From assembly GCF_003952165.1 (NCBI RefSeq), contig NZ_RXFT01000006.1, positions 1-64,000 on the forward strand: a DNA stretch of 64,000 nucleotides, read 5' to 3'. The notes under the pieces are model-generated. The model worked only from the letters and a program-made list of their open reading frames with translations. It did no database searches and had not been told where the DNA came from. The position numbers and the translations under genes are program-made. Shown here in pieces: positions 1 through 10,033 of the stretch (positions within the stretch are counted from its first letter, which is position 1; each line of letters begins with the position of its first letter). The DNA comes from Variovorax guangxiensis (GTDB lineage Bacteria > Pseudomonadota > Gammaproteobacteria > Burkholderiales > Burkholderiaceae_C).

Positions 1-255
1 AAGGAGATGAAGCGCACCGGCAAGGTCGTGGTCATCGGCTACGACTCGGGCAAGCAGCAGAAGAACGCGATCATGGACGGCAGCATGGCCGGCGCCATCA
101 CGCAGAACCCGGTGGGCATGGGCTACAAGACCGTCGAGATGGCGGTGAAGGCCGTCAAGGGCGAGAAGCTGCCGAAGATCGTCGACACCGGTTTCTTCTG
201 GTACGACAAGACCAACATCGCCGATCCCAAGATCGCGGCTGTGCTCTACGACTAG
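1..255 (+). CDS. Sugar ABC transporter periplasmic binding protein, C-terminal fragment (5' end outside window)
   Basis: Only the last 84 codons are present. The frame is open to the first base, so the start lies upstream. The tail resembles the C-terminal lobe of type I periplasmic sugar-binding proteins of the ribose/xylose class: a strand with GYDSGKQQ, then a helix with the ITQNPVGMGYKTVE pattern, then a DTGFFWYDKTN ending. Such proteins deliver sugar to an ABC importer in the inner membrane. The L-fucose enzymes that follow on the same strand suggest the substrate is L-fucose or a related deoxysugar; this is inferred from position only. The family call is fairly safe and the substrate is not. 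Confidence 0.8.
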   Translation, partial: KEMKRTGKVVVIGYDSGKQQKNAIMDGSMAGAITQNPVGMGYKTVEMAVKAVKGEKLPKIVDTGFFWYDKTNIADPKIAAVLYD

Positions 256-263
256 GCGGAACG

Positions 264-397
264 CGGACAGCCGAACGCAGAAGTAAGACAAAAGCGACGC
301 GAAGGACGCGAAAAAGGGCAAAAGAACCAGATCAACTTTTTTGACTTCTTTTGCGACCTTCGCGAAACCTTCGCGTCCTCTGCGTCCGGCTGCCCGA
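264..397. repeat. Long imperfect inverted repeat (REP-like intergenic element)
   Basis: This stretch lies between the binding-protein gene and the fuconate dehydratase gene. The outer arm at 264-281 (CGGACAGCCGAACGCAGA) matches the reverse complement of 380-397 at about 16 of 18 positions. Inner arms around 291-325 and 345-380 pair through the words GACGCGAAGGACGCG, CAAAAGAA and their complements. The whole element could fold as one long hairpin. It is too long and imperfect, and lacks a clean T-tract, to be a standard terminator. It looks like a member of a dispersed palindromic repeat family, which one window cannot prove. Confidence 0.6.
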
Positions 398-426
398 TCC
401 CTCTCCGACCCTCCAGACAAATTCCA

Positions 427-2506
<2,080 letters not shown>

Positions 2507-2535
2507 TCGTTTCGCAGTCTCGACTGGAGTTGTGC

Positions 2536-2865
2536 ATGCGCCATTTCCTTGCGCTGGATTTGAAGGACGACCCGGCACTCATCGCCGAATACGAGGCTTA
2601 TCACCGCGATATCTGGCCCGAGGTGCGCGCGCATCTGCATTCGCATGGCGTGACGGCCATGGAGATCCATCGGCTCGGCACGCGCATGGTGATGCTGATG
2701 GAAACCGACGACGCCCGCTATGACGCCCAGGCGATGGCGCTCGCTACGCGCACCGACCCGAAGATCAGGCAGTGGGAAGAGCTGATGTGGAAGTTCCAGG
2801 TGCCCACGCCATGGACGCCGGAAGGCGAGAAATGGACTGCAATGAGGCGGATATTCTGTTTGTAA
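2536..2865 (+). CDS. L-rhamnose/L-fucose mutarotase family protein (DUF718)
   Basis: A 109-residue protein of the RhaM-type mutarotase family, with a dimeric alpha+beta barrel fold. It contains the typical YHRDIWPEV segment near residue 25, whose His/Asp/Trp belong to the sugar pocket, and an EELMWKFQ-type C-terminal motif. Such enzymes interconvert alpha and beta anomers so that the dehydrogenase receives the form it uses. The ATG at 2536 starts directly at the conserved fold; an upstream in-frame ATG at 2455 would lie inside the dehydrogenase gene and adds nothing family-like. In this position it most likely acts on L-fucose and closes the fucose unit. Confidence 0.85.
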   Translation: MRHFLALDLKDDPALIAEYEAYHRDIWPEVRAHLHSHGVTAMEIHRLGTRMVMLMETDDARYDAQAMALATRTDPKIRQWEELMWKFQVPTPWTPEGEKWTAMRRIFCL

Positions 2866-2937
2866 TCAAAAGATTCAAATTTGATCGGGGATCGGTATTT
2901 TTGCCATGTGTTTACATTTGCTGGGCAAAATGCCGCC

Positions 2938-3381
2938 ATGCCAAATATTGCATCCATTCTTAAATCGGAGATTTCGCGCGTGGCCCGCAAGGAAGTTCGC
3001 GCGGAAATGGAAACCCTCAAGAAGGCATCTGTTCACCATCGCGCGGCCATCGCTGCATTGCGCCGCCAGATAAGCTCGCTGGAAAAGGAACTGCGCAATG
3101 TCGCCAAGGGCACGTCGCGCGGCGCGCGCGCGAGCGAGCCCGACGAGTCCGGCGAAGACGGACCGAAGCGCAGGTTCAGCGCGGGCAGGCTGGCTTCCCA
3201 CCGGGCGAAGCTGGGTATCTCCGCTGCTTCCTACGGAAAGCTGGTGGGCGTGTCGGGCCAGACGATCTACCACTGGGAACAGGGCAAGGCCCGGCCCCGG
3301 GCCGCGCAGCTCGAAAGCCTCGCCTCCGTGCGCGGACTGGGCAGGCAGCAGGTGGCGCAGCGGCTGGGCGAGGCCGAGTAG
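2938..3381 (+). CDS. Small DNA-binding protein: N-terminal coiled coil plus XRE-type helix-turn-helix
   Basis: The 147-residue product begins with a charged helical region (about residues 5-55, with heptad-like L/I spacing in LRRQISSLEKEL). A basic linker follows, then an XRE-like helix-turn-helix at about 80-125 containing LGISAASYGKLVGVSGQTIYHW. The ATG at 2938 was chosen because the domain starts there; an in-frame start at 2881 adds only 19 unremarkable residues. The upstream stretch 2866-2937 is conspicuously A+T-rich for this genome and probably carries its promoter. The architecture suggests an oligomeric nucleoid-associated or regulatory protein. The target is unknown, and nothing ties it to the fucose genes beyond position. 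Confidence 0.75.
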   Translation: MPNIASILKSEISRVARKEVRAEMETLKKASVHHRAAIAALRRQISSLEKELRNVAKGTSRGARASEPDESGEDGPKRRFSAGRLASHRAKLGISAASYGKLVGVSGQTIYHWEQGKARPRAAQLESLASVRGLGRQQVAQRLGEAE

Positions 3382-3417
3382 CCCGCCTCAGCCCTTCAGC
3401 CCTGTTTTCTTCCTGCG

Positions 3418-4755
3418 TCAGTGATCGTGATGCAGGTAGCTCGCCTGCCTCGGCAGCCTCAGGCTCACGAGGAAGGCGATGACCATCATCGCGCTCACGT
3501 ACCAGAAGAAGGCCGACTCGTGTCCCAGTGACTTGAGCCCCAGCGCCACGTATTCGGCCGAGCCGCCGAAGATCGCGTTCGCGACCGCGTAGGCCAGCCC
3601 CACGCCCAGGGCGCGCACTTCGGGCGGGAACATCTCCGCCTTCACGATGCCGCTGATCGAGGTGTAGAAGCTCACGATGGCCAGCGCCGCGATGATGAGA
3701 ACGAAGGCCAGCACGGGGCTGGTCGTGTGCTGCAGCGCGGTCAGGATGGGCACCGTCGTCAGCGCGCCGAGGCCGCCGAACAGCAGCATGTTGTTGCGCC
3801 GCCCGATGCGGTCGGACAGCGCGCCGAACACCGGCTGCATGCACATGTAGACGAAGAGCGCGCAGGTCATCACGTAGCTTGCCGTCTTGATCGGCAGGTG
3901 CACCGTGTTCACGAGGTACTTCTGCATGTACGTGGTGAAGGTGTAGAAGATCAGCGAGCCGCCGGCCGTGTAGCCCAGCACCGTGAGGAACGCCGGCGTG
4001 TGGTGCCTGAAGAGGCCGCCGATGCTTCCGGCTTCCTTGTTCTTCCTGGCCTCGTCGGTCTGCGTCTCGTGCAGCGTGCGGCGCAGCAGCAGCGCCACCA
4101 CCGCCGCGATGGCGCCGATCACGAAGGGAATGCGCCAGCCCCAGGCCTTGAGCTCGGCCTCGGTCAGCAACTGTTCGAGCACCACGATCACCAGCACCGC
4201 GAGCAGTTGCCCGCCGATCAGCGTGACGTACTGGAAAGAAGAGAAGAAGCCGCGCTGGCCGCGCAGCGCCACCTCGCTCATGTAGGTGGCGGTGGTGCCG
4301 TATTCGCCGCCCACCGAGAGCCCCTGGAACAGCCGGCATACCAGCAGCAGGAAAGGCGCCCACGCGCCGATCTGCGCATAGGTGGGCAGGCAGGCGATGA
4401 CGAGCGAGCCGCCGCACATCATCGTCACCGAGATCAGCATCGAGGTCTTGCGCCCGAGCCGGTCGGCAAGGCGCCCGAAGAGCCAGCCGCCGATGGGCCG
4501 CATGAGGAAGCCGGCCGCGAACACGCCGGCGGTGTTCAGCAGCTGCGCGGTGGGATCGGACTTGGGAAAGAAGGCCGGCGCGAAGTACAGCGCCGAGAAG
4601 GCGTACACGTAGAAGTCGAACCACTCGACCAGGTTGCCGGAGGAGGCCGCCATGATCGCGAAGACGCGGTGGCGCTTTTCTTCTGCCGTGTAGTGCGGGG
4701 GAGATGAAGCAGAGGAGGCCACTGGGCCTCCCGAGGTAGGCGTGACTGCGCTCAT
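3418..4755 (-). CDS. MHS-family (MFS) metabolite:H+ symporter, alpha-ketoglutarate permease-like
   Basis: A 445-residue inner-membrane protein with 12 predicted membrane segments. MHS-family hallmarks are visible: [17 protein letters not shown] near the N-terminus, [18 protein letters not shown] in the loop after segment 2, and [13 protein letters not shown] in segment 4. These resemble KgtP-type dicarboxylate symporters. It follows lldD on the minus strand (131-bp gap), so it may import a carboxylate used with lactate, but the substrate cannot be read from sequence. AAGAAGG stands just ahead of the ATG. It is convergent with the XRE-type gene. Confidence 0.85.
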   Translation of the reverse strand: MSAVTPTSGGPVASSASSPPHYTAEEKRHRVFAIMAASSGNLVEWFDFYVYAFSALYFAPAFFPKSDPTAQLLNTAGVFAAGFLMRPIGGWLFGRLADRLGRKTSMLISVTMMCGGSLVIACLPTYAQIGAWAPFLLLVCRLFQGLSVGGEYGTTATYMSEVALRGQRGFFSSFQYVTLIGGQLLAVLVIVVLEQLLTEAELKAWGWRIPFVIGAIAAVVALLLRRTLHETQTDEARKNKEAGSIGGLFRHHTPAFLTVLGYTAGGSLIFYTFTTYMQKYLVNTVHLPIKTASYVMTCALFVYMCMQPVFGALSDRIGRRNNMLLFGGLGALTTVPILTALQHTTSPVLAFVLIIAALAIVSFYTSISGIVKAEMFPPEVRALGVGLAYAVANAIFGGSAEYVALGLKSLGHESAFFWYVSAMMVIAFLVSLRLPRQASYLHHDH

Positions 4756-4886
4756 GGTGCCTTCTTGTGCCGTGCAGGCAATGTTGTTGTTTCCAAAACA
4801 TTCTGCGCCGGCACGAAGGGACCGCGTGTCGGCCGATGCCGCATCGGCCTACCTCCGCAGGGGCCTTCCGGTGAAGCCCTGCAGGC

Positions 4887-6044
4887 TCAGAAAGTACCCG
4901 GCAGCAGGATGCTCGAATCGACCTCGTCGATGTTCGTGCGGCCGCAGAAGGCCATCGTGATGTCGAGCTCCTTCTGGATGATCTGCAGCGCGCGCGTCAC
5001 GCCCTCCTGCCCGAAGGCGCCCAGTCCATAGAGAAAGCTGCGGCCGATGAGCGTGCCGCGTGCGCCCAGAGCGCGGGCCTTGAGCACGTCCTGCCCGCTG
5101 CGGATGCCGCCGTCCATCCACACCTCGATCTCGGTGCCCACCGCGTCGACGATGGCGGGCAGCGCCGCGATGGAGGAGGGGGCGCCGTCGAGCTGGCGCC
5201 CGCCGTGGTTCGACACGATGAGCGCGTCGGCGCCGCTTGCGGCCGCGAGGCGCGCGTCCTCCACGTCCATGACGCCCTTGAGGATGAGCTTTCCGCCCCA
5301 GAGCTTCTTGATCCACTCCACGTCGGCCCAGCTCAGCGCGGGGTCGAACTGCTCGGCTGTCCATGACGACAGCGACGACAGGTCCTTCACCCCCTTGGCG
5401 TGGCCCGCGATGTTGCCGAAGGTGCGGCGCTTGGTGCCCAGCATGCCCATGCACCAGCGCGGCTTGGTGGCGAGGTTGATGAGGTTCTTGATGGTGGGCT
5501 TGGGCGGCGCGGTGAGGCCGTTCTTGATGTCCTTGTGGCGCTGGCCGAGGATCTGCAGGTCGAGCGTGAGCTGCAGCGCGGTCACGTTGGCGGCCTTGGC
5601 GCGCTCGATCAGGCGCTCGATGAAGTCGCGGTCCTTCATCACGTAGAGCTGGAACCAGAAGGGGTGGCGGCCGGTGTTCTCGGCGATGTCCTCGAGCGAG
5701 CAGATGCTCATGGTCGACAGCGTGAACGGAATGCCGAAGGCCTTGGCGGCGCGCGCGCCGAGGATCTCGCCGTCGGCGTGCTGCATGCCGGTGAGGCCGG
5801 TGGGCGCGATGGCCACGGGCATCGCGGTTTCCTGCCCGATCATGGTGGTGCGCAGCGAGCGGCCCTCCATGTTCACGGCCACGCGCTGGCGCAGCTTGAT
5901 CTTCTGGAAGTCGCTCTCGTTGGCGCGGTAGGTGCCCTCGGTCCACGCGCCGGAGTCGGCGTAGTCGTAGAACATCTTCGGCACGCGGCGCTTGGCGATC
6001 ACCCGCAGGTCTTCGATGTTGGTGATCTTGGAAAGGTCGGGCAC
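4887..6044 (-). CDS. lldD: FMN-dependent L-lactate dehydrogenase (alpha-hydroxyacid dehydrogenase family)
   Basis: The 385-residue product oxidises L-lactate to pyruvate at the inner membrane and passes electrons to the respiratory chain. It has the FMN/alpha-hydroxyacid barrel: FYDYADSGAWTE near residue 30, MPVAIAPTGLTGM, QLTLDLQILGQRHKD, and the active-site segment VSNHGGRQLDG, where His is the catalytic base and Arg binds the carboxylate, then WMDGGIRSGQDV. The GTG at 6044 is the chosen start because AGGAG lies seven bases ahead of it. The frame remains open further upstream with composition unlike the family. The nearby permease and LysR regulator support lactate as substrate; a glycolate or mandelate specificity is the alternative. 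Confidence 0.9.
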   Translation of the reverse strand: MPDLSKITNIEDLRVIAKRRVPKMFYDYADSGAWTEGTYRANESDFQKIKLRQRVAVNMEGRSLRTTMIGQETAMPVAIAPTGLTGMQHADGEILGARAAKAFGIPFTLSTMSICSLEDIAENTGRHPFWFQLYVMKDRDFIERLIERAKAANVTALQLTLDLQILGQRHKDIKNGLTAPPKPTIKNLINLATKPRWCMGMLGTKRRTFGNIAGHAKGVKDLSSLSSWTAEQFDPALSWADVEWIKKLWGGKLILKGVMDVEDARLAAASGADALIVSNHGGRQLDGAPSSIAALPAIVDAVGTEIEVWMDGGIRSGQDVLKARALGARGTLIGRSFLYGLGAFGQEGVTRALQIIQKELDITMAFCGRTNIDEVDSSILLPGTF

Positions 6045-6156
6045 GGGCAGTCTCCTGGCGGGTTCTCTTGGTGGATCGGCGGAAGCTAACCGGCCATTAT
6101 CTGCAGGCGCCCAGGGGCGCCATCTGAAAAAAGACGAGCCCTCTGCTGAAAAGAAT

Positions 6157-7050
6157 TCAGCTCGCCCGCTCGCGCAGCGCCTCGCGCAGCCACTCGACGA
6201 AGGTGGCGCACTCCCAGCGCTCCATGGCGCCCGGCTTCCAGCACAGGAAGTAGGCGTTGGGTGAGGGCACGCTGCGCTGCGACAGCCGCACCAGCCGGCC
6301 GTTGTCGAGCCATGCGCTGCCCAGGCGCAGGTGCATGAGCACCACGCCGAAGTCTTCGGCGGCCGCATCGAGCGCCAGGCCGAGGTCGTTGAACTGGTGG
6401 CCCGTGGCGGGCTCCGGCAGGCCGATGCCGCAGGCCTTGAACCAGGTGCGCCACGATTCCAGCGGCGTGCGCAGCAGCTGCGCGCGCGACACCTCGGCGT
6501 CGGTCTCGAAGCTTTCGAAGGGGCCGTGGCGTTCGAGGTAGGCGGGGCTGCACACCGGCGAGACGTCGTCGGCCAGCAGCTGGACGAACTCGCGGTCGTG
6601 GAAGGGGCCGGTGCCGAAGCGCAGCTCGATGTCGGCCTCTTCCACCGTGGTGTTGCGCACCGGCATGGTCACCTGCAGCATCAGCTCGATGTTCGGGTAG
6701 GCATCGCGAAAGCGCGCCAGCCGGGGCAGCAGCATCTGGCGCGAGAAGGTCGGCGTGACCGCCACGCGCAGCCGCCGCACCTGCGATTCGGGCTCTTGCC
6801 CCGGCACCTGCCGCAGCGCCGCGATGGCTTCGCGCACCCGCGCCAGATAGGCCATGCCATCGGCGCTGAGACTGAAGTCGCTGCCCGTGAAGAACTTGAG
6901 CCCCAGCAACAGCTCGAGCTGGCGGATGCGGTGGCTCACCGCGCTGGGCGTCACGGCGAGCTCCTCGGCCGCGAGGTTCACGCTGCGCAGCCGCGCGACG
7001 GCTTCGAAGGCCTGCAGGCCCTGTGTCGAGGGGAGACGCGGAGAAACCAT
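6157..7050 (-). CDS. LysR-type regulator of the L-lactate genes (GcvA-like)
   Basis: 297 residues: winged helix-turn-helix at about 10-70 (LQAFEAVARLRSVNLAAEEL, AVSHRIRQLE) and a LysR substrate-binding domain from about 95 with the usual RLRVAVTPTFSRQ opening. It is divergent from the L-lactate permease, with 106 bp between the two starts, and lies upstream of lldD on the same strand. It is therefore the obvious candidate regulator of both lactate genes, with L-lactate or pyruvate as likely ligand. Its stop codon lies in a short inverted repeat (GCTGAA / TTCAGC, 6145-6161) that may attenuate read-through into lldD. Confidence 0.88.
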   Translation of the reverse strand: MVSPRLPSTQGLQAFEAVARLRSVNLAAEELAVTPSAVSHRIRQLELLLGLKFFTGSDFSLSADGMAYLARVREAIAALRQVPGQEPESQVRRLRVAVTPTFSRQMLLPRLARFRDAYPNIELMLQVTMPVRNTTVEEADIELRFGTGPFHDREFVQLLADDVSPVCSPAYLERHGPFESFETDAEVSRAQLLRTPLESWRTWFKACGIGLPEPATGHQFNDLGLALDAAAEDFGVVLMHLRLGSAWLDNGRLVRLSQRSVPSPNAYFLCWKPGAMERWECATFVEWLREALRERAS

Positions 7051-7156
7051 CTTTTGTCAGAGGGGGTAGCGGGGTAGGATGGTATCGAACGCTTCCGGTC
7101 CTGCCCGGCCGGAGCATCGGCTCAGAAGAATTCCCAAAACAACAGGAGACGAGCAC

Positions 7157-8818
7157 ATGGTCTGGCAACAGGTTTACAACCCCTTCGGCAACATGATCGT
7201 ATCGACGGCGCTGGCCGCGATACCGGTGGTGGTGATGCTGGTGTGCCTCGGGTTGCTTCACGTCAAGGCGCACTACGCGGCGGGCCTGGGCCTGCTGAGC
7301 GCGGTGCTCATCGCGGTGTTCGCCTTCGGCATGCCGGCCGACATGGCGGGCAAGGCGGCCTTTCTCGGCGGCATCACCGGCCTGCTGCCGATCGGCTGGA
7401 TCGTGCTGAACATCATCTTCCTGCAGCAGCTCACGCAGCAGAACGGCAGCTTCCAGGTGCTGCAGGACTCCATCGCCGGCATCACGGAAGACAGGCGCCT
7501 GCAGCTGCTGCTCATCGCATTCGCCTTCGGTGCGTTCTTCGAAGGCGCGGCGGGCTTCGGCACGCCGGTGGCGGTCACCGCGGCCATCCTCATCGGGCTG
7601 GGTTTCTCGCCGCTCGCGGCATCGGGGCTCTCGCTCATCGCCAACACCGCGCCGGTGGCCTTCGGCGCATTGGGCACGCCGGTCATCACGCTGGCCAAGG
7701 TGCATGGCTACGACCTGATGGCGGTCACCGCGATGATCGGGCGGCAGCTGCCGTTCTTCTCGCTGCTGGTGCCGTTCTGGCTCATCTGGGCCTTCGCTGG
7801 GCGCAAGGGAATGATGGAGGTGTGGCCGGCCATCCTGGTCACGGGCGTGTCCTTCGCGATTCCGCAGTTCCTGGTGTCGAACTACATCGGCCCGGAGCTG
7901 GTGGACATCATCGCGGCCATCGTCTCGATGGTGTGCCTGGTCGCGTTCCTGCGCGTGTGGAAGCCGAAGAAGGTCTGGACCTCGGTGTCGCTCAAGGGAC
8001 ACGAGGCCGACGGCGGCGAGGCTTCCGCGGCCGTCGCGCCGACGAAGCATTCGAGCGCCGCCGTCATCCGCGCCTGGACGCCGTGGCTCATCCTCACCGT
8101 GTTCGTTTTCATCTGGGGCCTGCCCTCGGTGAAGACCTGGCTCAACGGCATCTTCGCGCCGAGCTTTCCCATCGACGGGCTGCACAACATGGTCGAGAAG
8201 GTGGCGCCGGTGGTGCCCAAGCCGACGAAGGAGGGCGCCGTCTACCAGCTGCTGCTGCTCTCGGCCACGGGCACCGGCATCCTGGTGTCGGCCATCGTGG
8301 GCGGGCTGGTGATGAAGTACAACCCGATCCAGCTCGTGGCCGCCTATGGCCGCACGCTGTGGCTGGTGAAGTTCTCGCTGCTCACCATCGTGCTGATGCT
8401 CGCGCTGGGCACGCTCACGCGCTACTCGGGGCTGGACACCACGCTGGGCCTGGCCTTCGCCAACACCGGCGTGCTGTATCCCTTCTTCGGCACGCTGATG
8501 GGCTGGCTGGGCGTGGCGCTCACCGGCTCCGACACCGCATCGAACGTGCTCTTCGGCGGCATGCAGAAGGTGGCGGCCGACCAGCTCGGCCTGAGCCCCA
8601 ACCTGATGGGCGCGGCCAACAGCTCTGGCGGCGTGATGGGCAAGATGATCGACGCGCAGTCGATCGTGGTGGCTTCCACCGCCACGCGCTGGTTCAACCA
8701 TGAAGGCGAGATCCTGCGCTACGTGTTCTTCCACTCCATTGCGCTGGCCTGCCTCGTGGGCTTCTACGTGACGCTGCAGGCCTACGTGTGGCCGTTCACG
8801 CTGATGGTCGTGAAGTAG
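7157..8818 (+). CDS. lldP: L-lactate permease (LctP family)
   Basis: A 553-residue polytopic inner-membrane protein; family members are 530-600 residues with 12-14 segments. LctP-family segments are clear: FGAFFEGAAGFGTPVAVTAA near residue 120, NTAPVAFGALGTP, and near the C-terminus LTGSDTASNVLFGGMQ and ANSSGGVMGKMIDAQSIVVA. It imports L-lactate, and perhaps D-lactate or glycolate, with protons. The ATG at 7157 follows AGGAG with an eight-base spacer; a frame opening at 7079 lacks both a binding site and a membrane-protein character. It is divergent from the LysR gene, and its end overlaps the converging tetR gene by 23 bp. Confidence 0.92.
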   Translation: MVWQQVYNPFGNMIVSTALAAIPVVVMLVCLGLLHVKAHYAAGLGLLSAVLIAVFAFGMPADMAGKAAFLGGITGLLPIGWIVLNIIFLQQLTQQNGSFQVLQDSIAGITEDRRLQLLLIAFAFGAFFEGAAGFGTPVAVTAAILIGLGFSPLAASGLSLIANTAPVAFGALGTPVITLAKVHGYDLMAVTAMIGRQLPFFSLLVPFWLIWAFAGRKGMMEVWPAILVTGVSFAIPQFLVSNYIGPELVDIIAAIVSMVCLVAFLRVWKPKKVWTSVSLKGHEADGGEASAAVAPTKHSSAAVIRAWTPWLILTVFVFIWGLPSVKTWLNGIFAPSFPIDGLHNMVEKVAPVVPKPTKEGAVYQLLLLSATGTGILVSAIVGGLVMKYNPIQLVAAYGRTLWLVKFSLLTIVLMLALGTLTRYSGLDTTLGLAFANTGVLYPFFGTLMGWLGVALTGSDTASNVLFGGMQKVAADQLGLSPNLMGAANSSGGVMGKMIDAQSIVVASTATRWFNHEGEILRYVFFHSIALACLVGFYVTLQAYVWPFTLMVVK

Positions 8819-9431
8819 CGGCTGTCGAGGCGGGCAGCGTGGCCGCCAGCGCCTGAATCAGCCGGCGCAGGTCGTCGACCGCTTCGCGCGCGAGCGCGGC
8901 ACCGCCCATCTGCGCCTTGACGATGGCGCCATCGACGCCCAGCGCGGCGGCCTGCGCAACGGCCATGCGGCGCGGGCTTTCCAGTGATTCGGGCAGCAGC
9001 CCGGCGATCACCTCGACCATCTCGCGCTTGTGCTCGCGCGAGATGTCGCTCGCGCCGCTCACGCTGCCGCCCACCTCGACCACCGAGTTGATGAAGGCGC
9101 AGCCGCGGAAGGCCGGATCGGCGAACCACTCGGCCATCGCGTCGGCCAGCACCTCCAGCGCCTGGCCGCCGCCGATGCGCTGTTGCGCGCCGAGCCGGCC
9201 GAGCGCATCGACGAACCATGCCATCCACAGGCCGTGGCGGTGATCAAGGAAGGCCCGCACCAGGTCGTCCTTCGACGGGTAGTGCCGGTAGAAGGTGACC
9301 TTGGTGACGCCCGACGCGGCGATGACGCGGTCGATGCCGGTGGCGCGTATGCCGTCGGCGTAGAAGAGGTCGTGCGCGGTGCGCAGGATGCGCTCGCGCG
9401 CCGGCAGTTCGGAGATGGAAGAGATGTCCAT
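8796..9431 (-). CDS. TetR/AcrR-family transcriptional regulator
   Basis: 211 residues. The N-terminal helix-turn-helix (about 10-57) reads [48 protein letters not shown] in sense, the standard TetR layout, followed by an all-helical ligand and dimer domain. It is divergent from the DUF1348-family gene at 9518. The 86-bp gap holds a perfect 24-bp palindrome whose nearer edge is 15 bases from this start, so it very likely represses both itself and that neighbour. The ligand is unknown. The gene end overlaps the L-lactate permease tail in opposite orientation, so transcription of the two may interfere. Confidence 0.88.
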   Translation of the reverse strand: MDISSISELPARERILRTAHDLFYADGIRATGIDRVIAASGVTKVTFYRHYPSKDDLVRAFLDHRHGLWMAWFVDALGRLGAQQRIGGGQALEVLADAMAEWFADPAFRGCAFINSVVEVGGSVSGASDISREHKREMVEVIAGLLPESLESPRRMAVAQAAALGVDGAIVKAQMGGAALAREAVDDLRRLIQALAATLPASTAATSRPSA

Positions 9432-9445
9432 GGCGCGATTGTAGG

Positions 9446-9469
9446 CATGTAGACAGGTCTGTCTACATG
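9446..9469. promoter_or_regulatory. Palindromic operator candidate for the adjacent TetR regulator
   Basis: The 11-base arm CATGTAGACAG at 9446-9456 is followed by the spacer GT and its exact reverse complement CTGTCTACATG at 9459-9469. It lies between the divergent tetR (start 9431) and DUF1348-family gene (start 9518). Its length, perfection and placement match TetR-type operators that repress both directions. Binding is inferred. Confidence 0.75.
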
Positions 9470-9517
9470 TGGCACATTCCGGCGCATTCCCCTTCAACCT
9501 CCATCGAAAGAACCACC

Positions 9518-9940
9518 ATGGAATCACGCCCGCCGCTGCCGCCCTTCACCCTCGAATCCGCCACGCAGAAGGTACAGGCCGCCGAAGACGCCTGGAACTC
9601 GCGCGACCCCGTTCGCGTGAGCCTGGCCTACACGCCCGACACCGAATGGCGCAACCGCGCCGATTTCGTCAACGGCCGGGAGCAGGTGGTGGAGTTCCTG
9701 TCGCGCAAGTGGACGCGCGAGCTCGACTACCGCCTCAAGAAGCAGCTCTGGGCCTTCATGGACAACCGCATCGCGGTGCGCTTCGAGTACGAATGGCACG
9801 ACGACTCGGGCCAGTGGTATCGCAGCCATGGCAACGAGAACTGGGAGTTCGCGGAGAACGGCCTCATGCAGAGGCGCTTCGCGAGCATCAACGACCAGCC
9901 CATCAAGGAATCGGACCGCAAGTTCCACTGGGCGCGTTGA
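9518..9940 (+). CDS. DUF1348 / SnoaL-like (NTF2 fold) protein
   Basis: 140 residues. Family features are visible: [20 protein letters not shown] near residue 20, [54 protein letters not shown], and the closing ASINDQPI segment, all typical of DUF1348. The NTF2-like cone fold binds small hydrophobic ligands or performs simple isomerase or hydrolase chemistry, but no reaction is established for this family that I can name with confidence. The ATG at 9518 begins the conserved region; a frame opening at 9467 would place coding sequence inside the palindrome. Probably induced when the divergent TetR protein binds its ligand. Confidence 0.82.
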   Translation: MESRPPLPPFTLESATQKVQAAEDAWNSRDPVRVSLAYTPDTEWRNRADFVNGREQVVEFLSRKWTRELDYRLKKQLWAFMDNRIAVRFEYEWHDDSGQWYRSHGNENWEFAENGLMQRRFASINDQPIKESDRKFHWAR

Positions 9941-10033
9941 GCCGCGCTGAACTGCGTTGTTCCCGCGTTGTCCCCTCTTCCCTCGGGGAGAGGGAGCAAG
10001 CCCCCGGGCACGGCTGTTGCTTGCTTTTGGTGC

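Noticed and set aside
6086..8734. An 882-codon antisense frame over the L-lactate permease and LysR gene
   Set aside because: The permease and regulator are well supported on their own frames; this is a GC-bias artefact.
9968..10033. TTG start that would lengthen the sensor kinase by 22 residues
   Set aside because: The extra part is low-complexity, and the ATG at 10034 fits the PAS-domain start.
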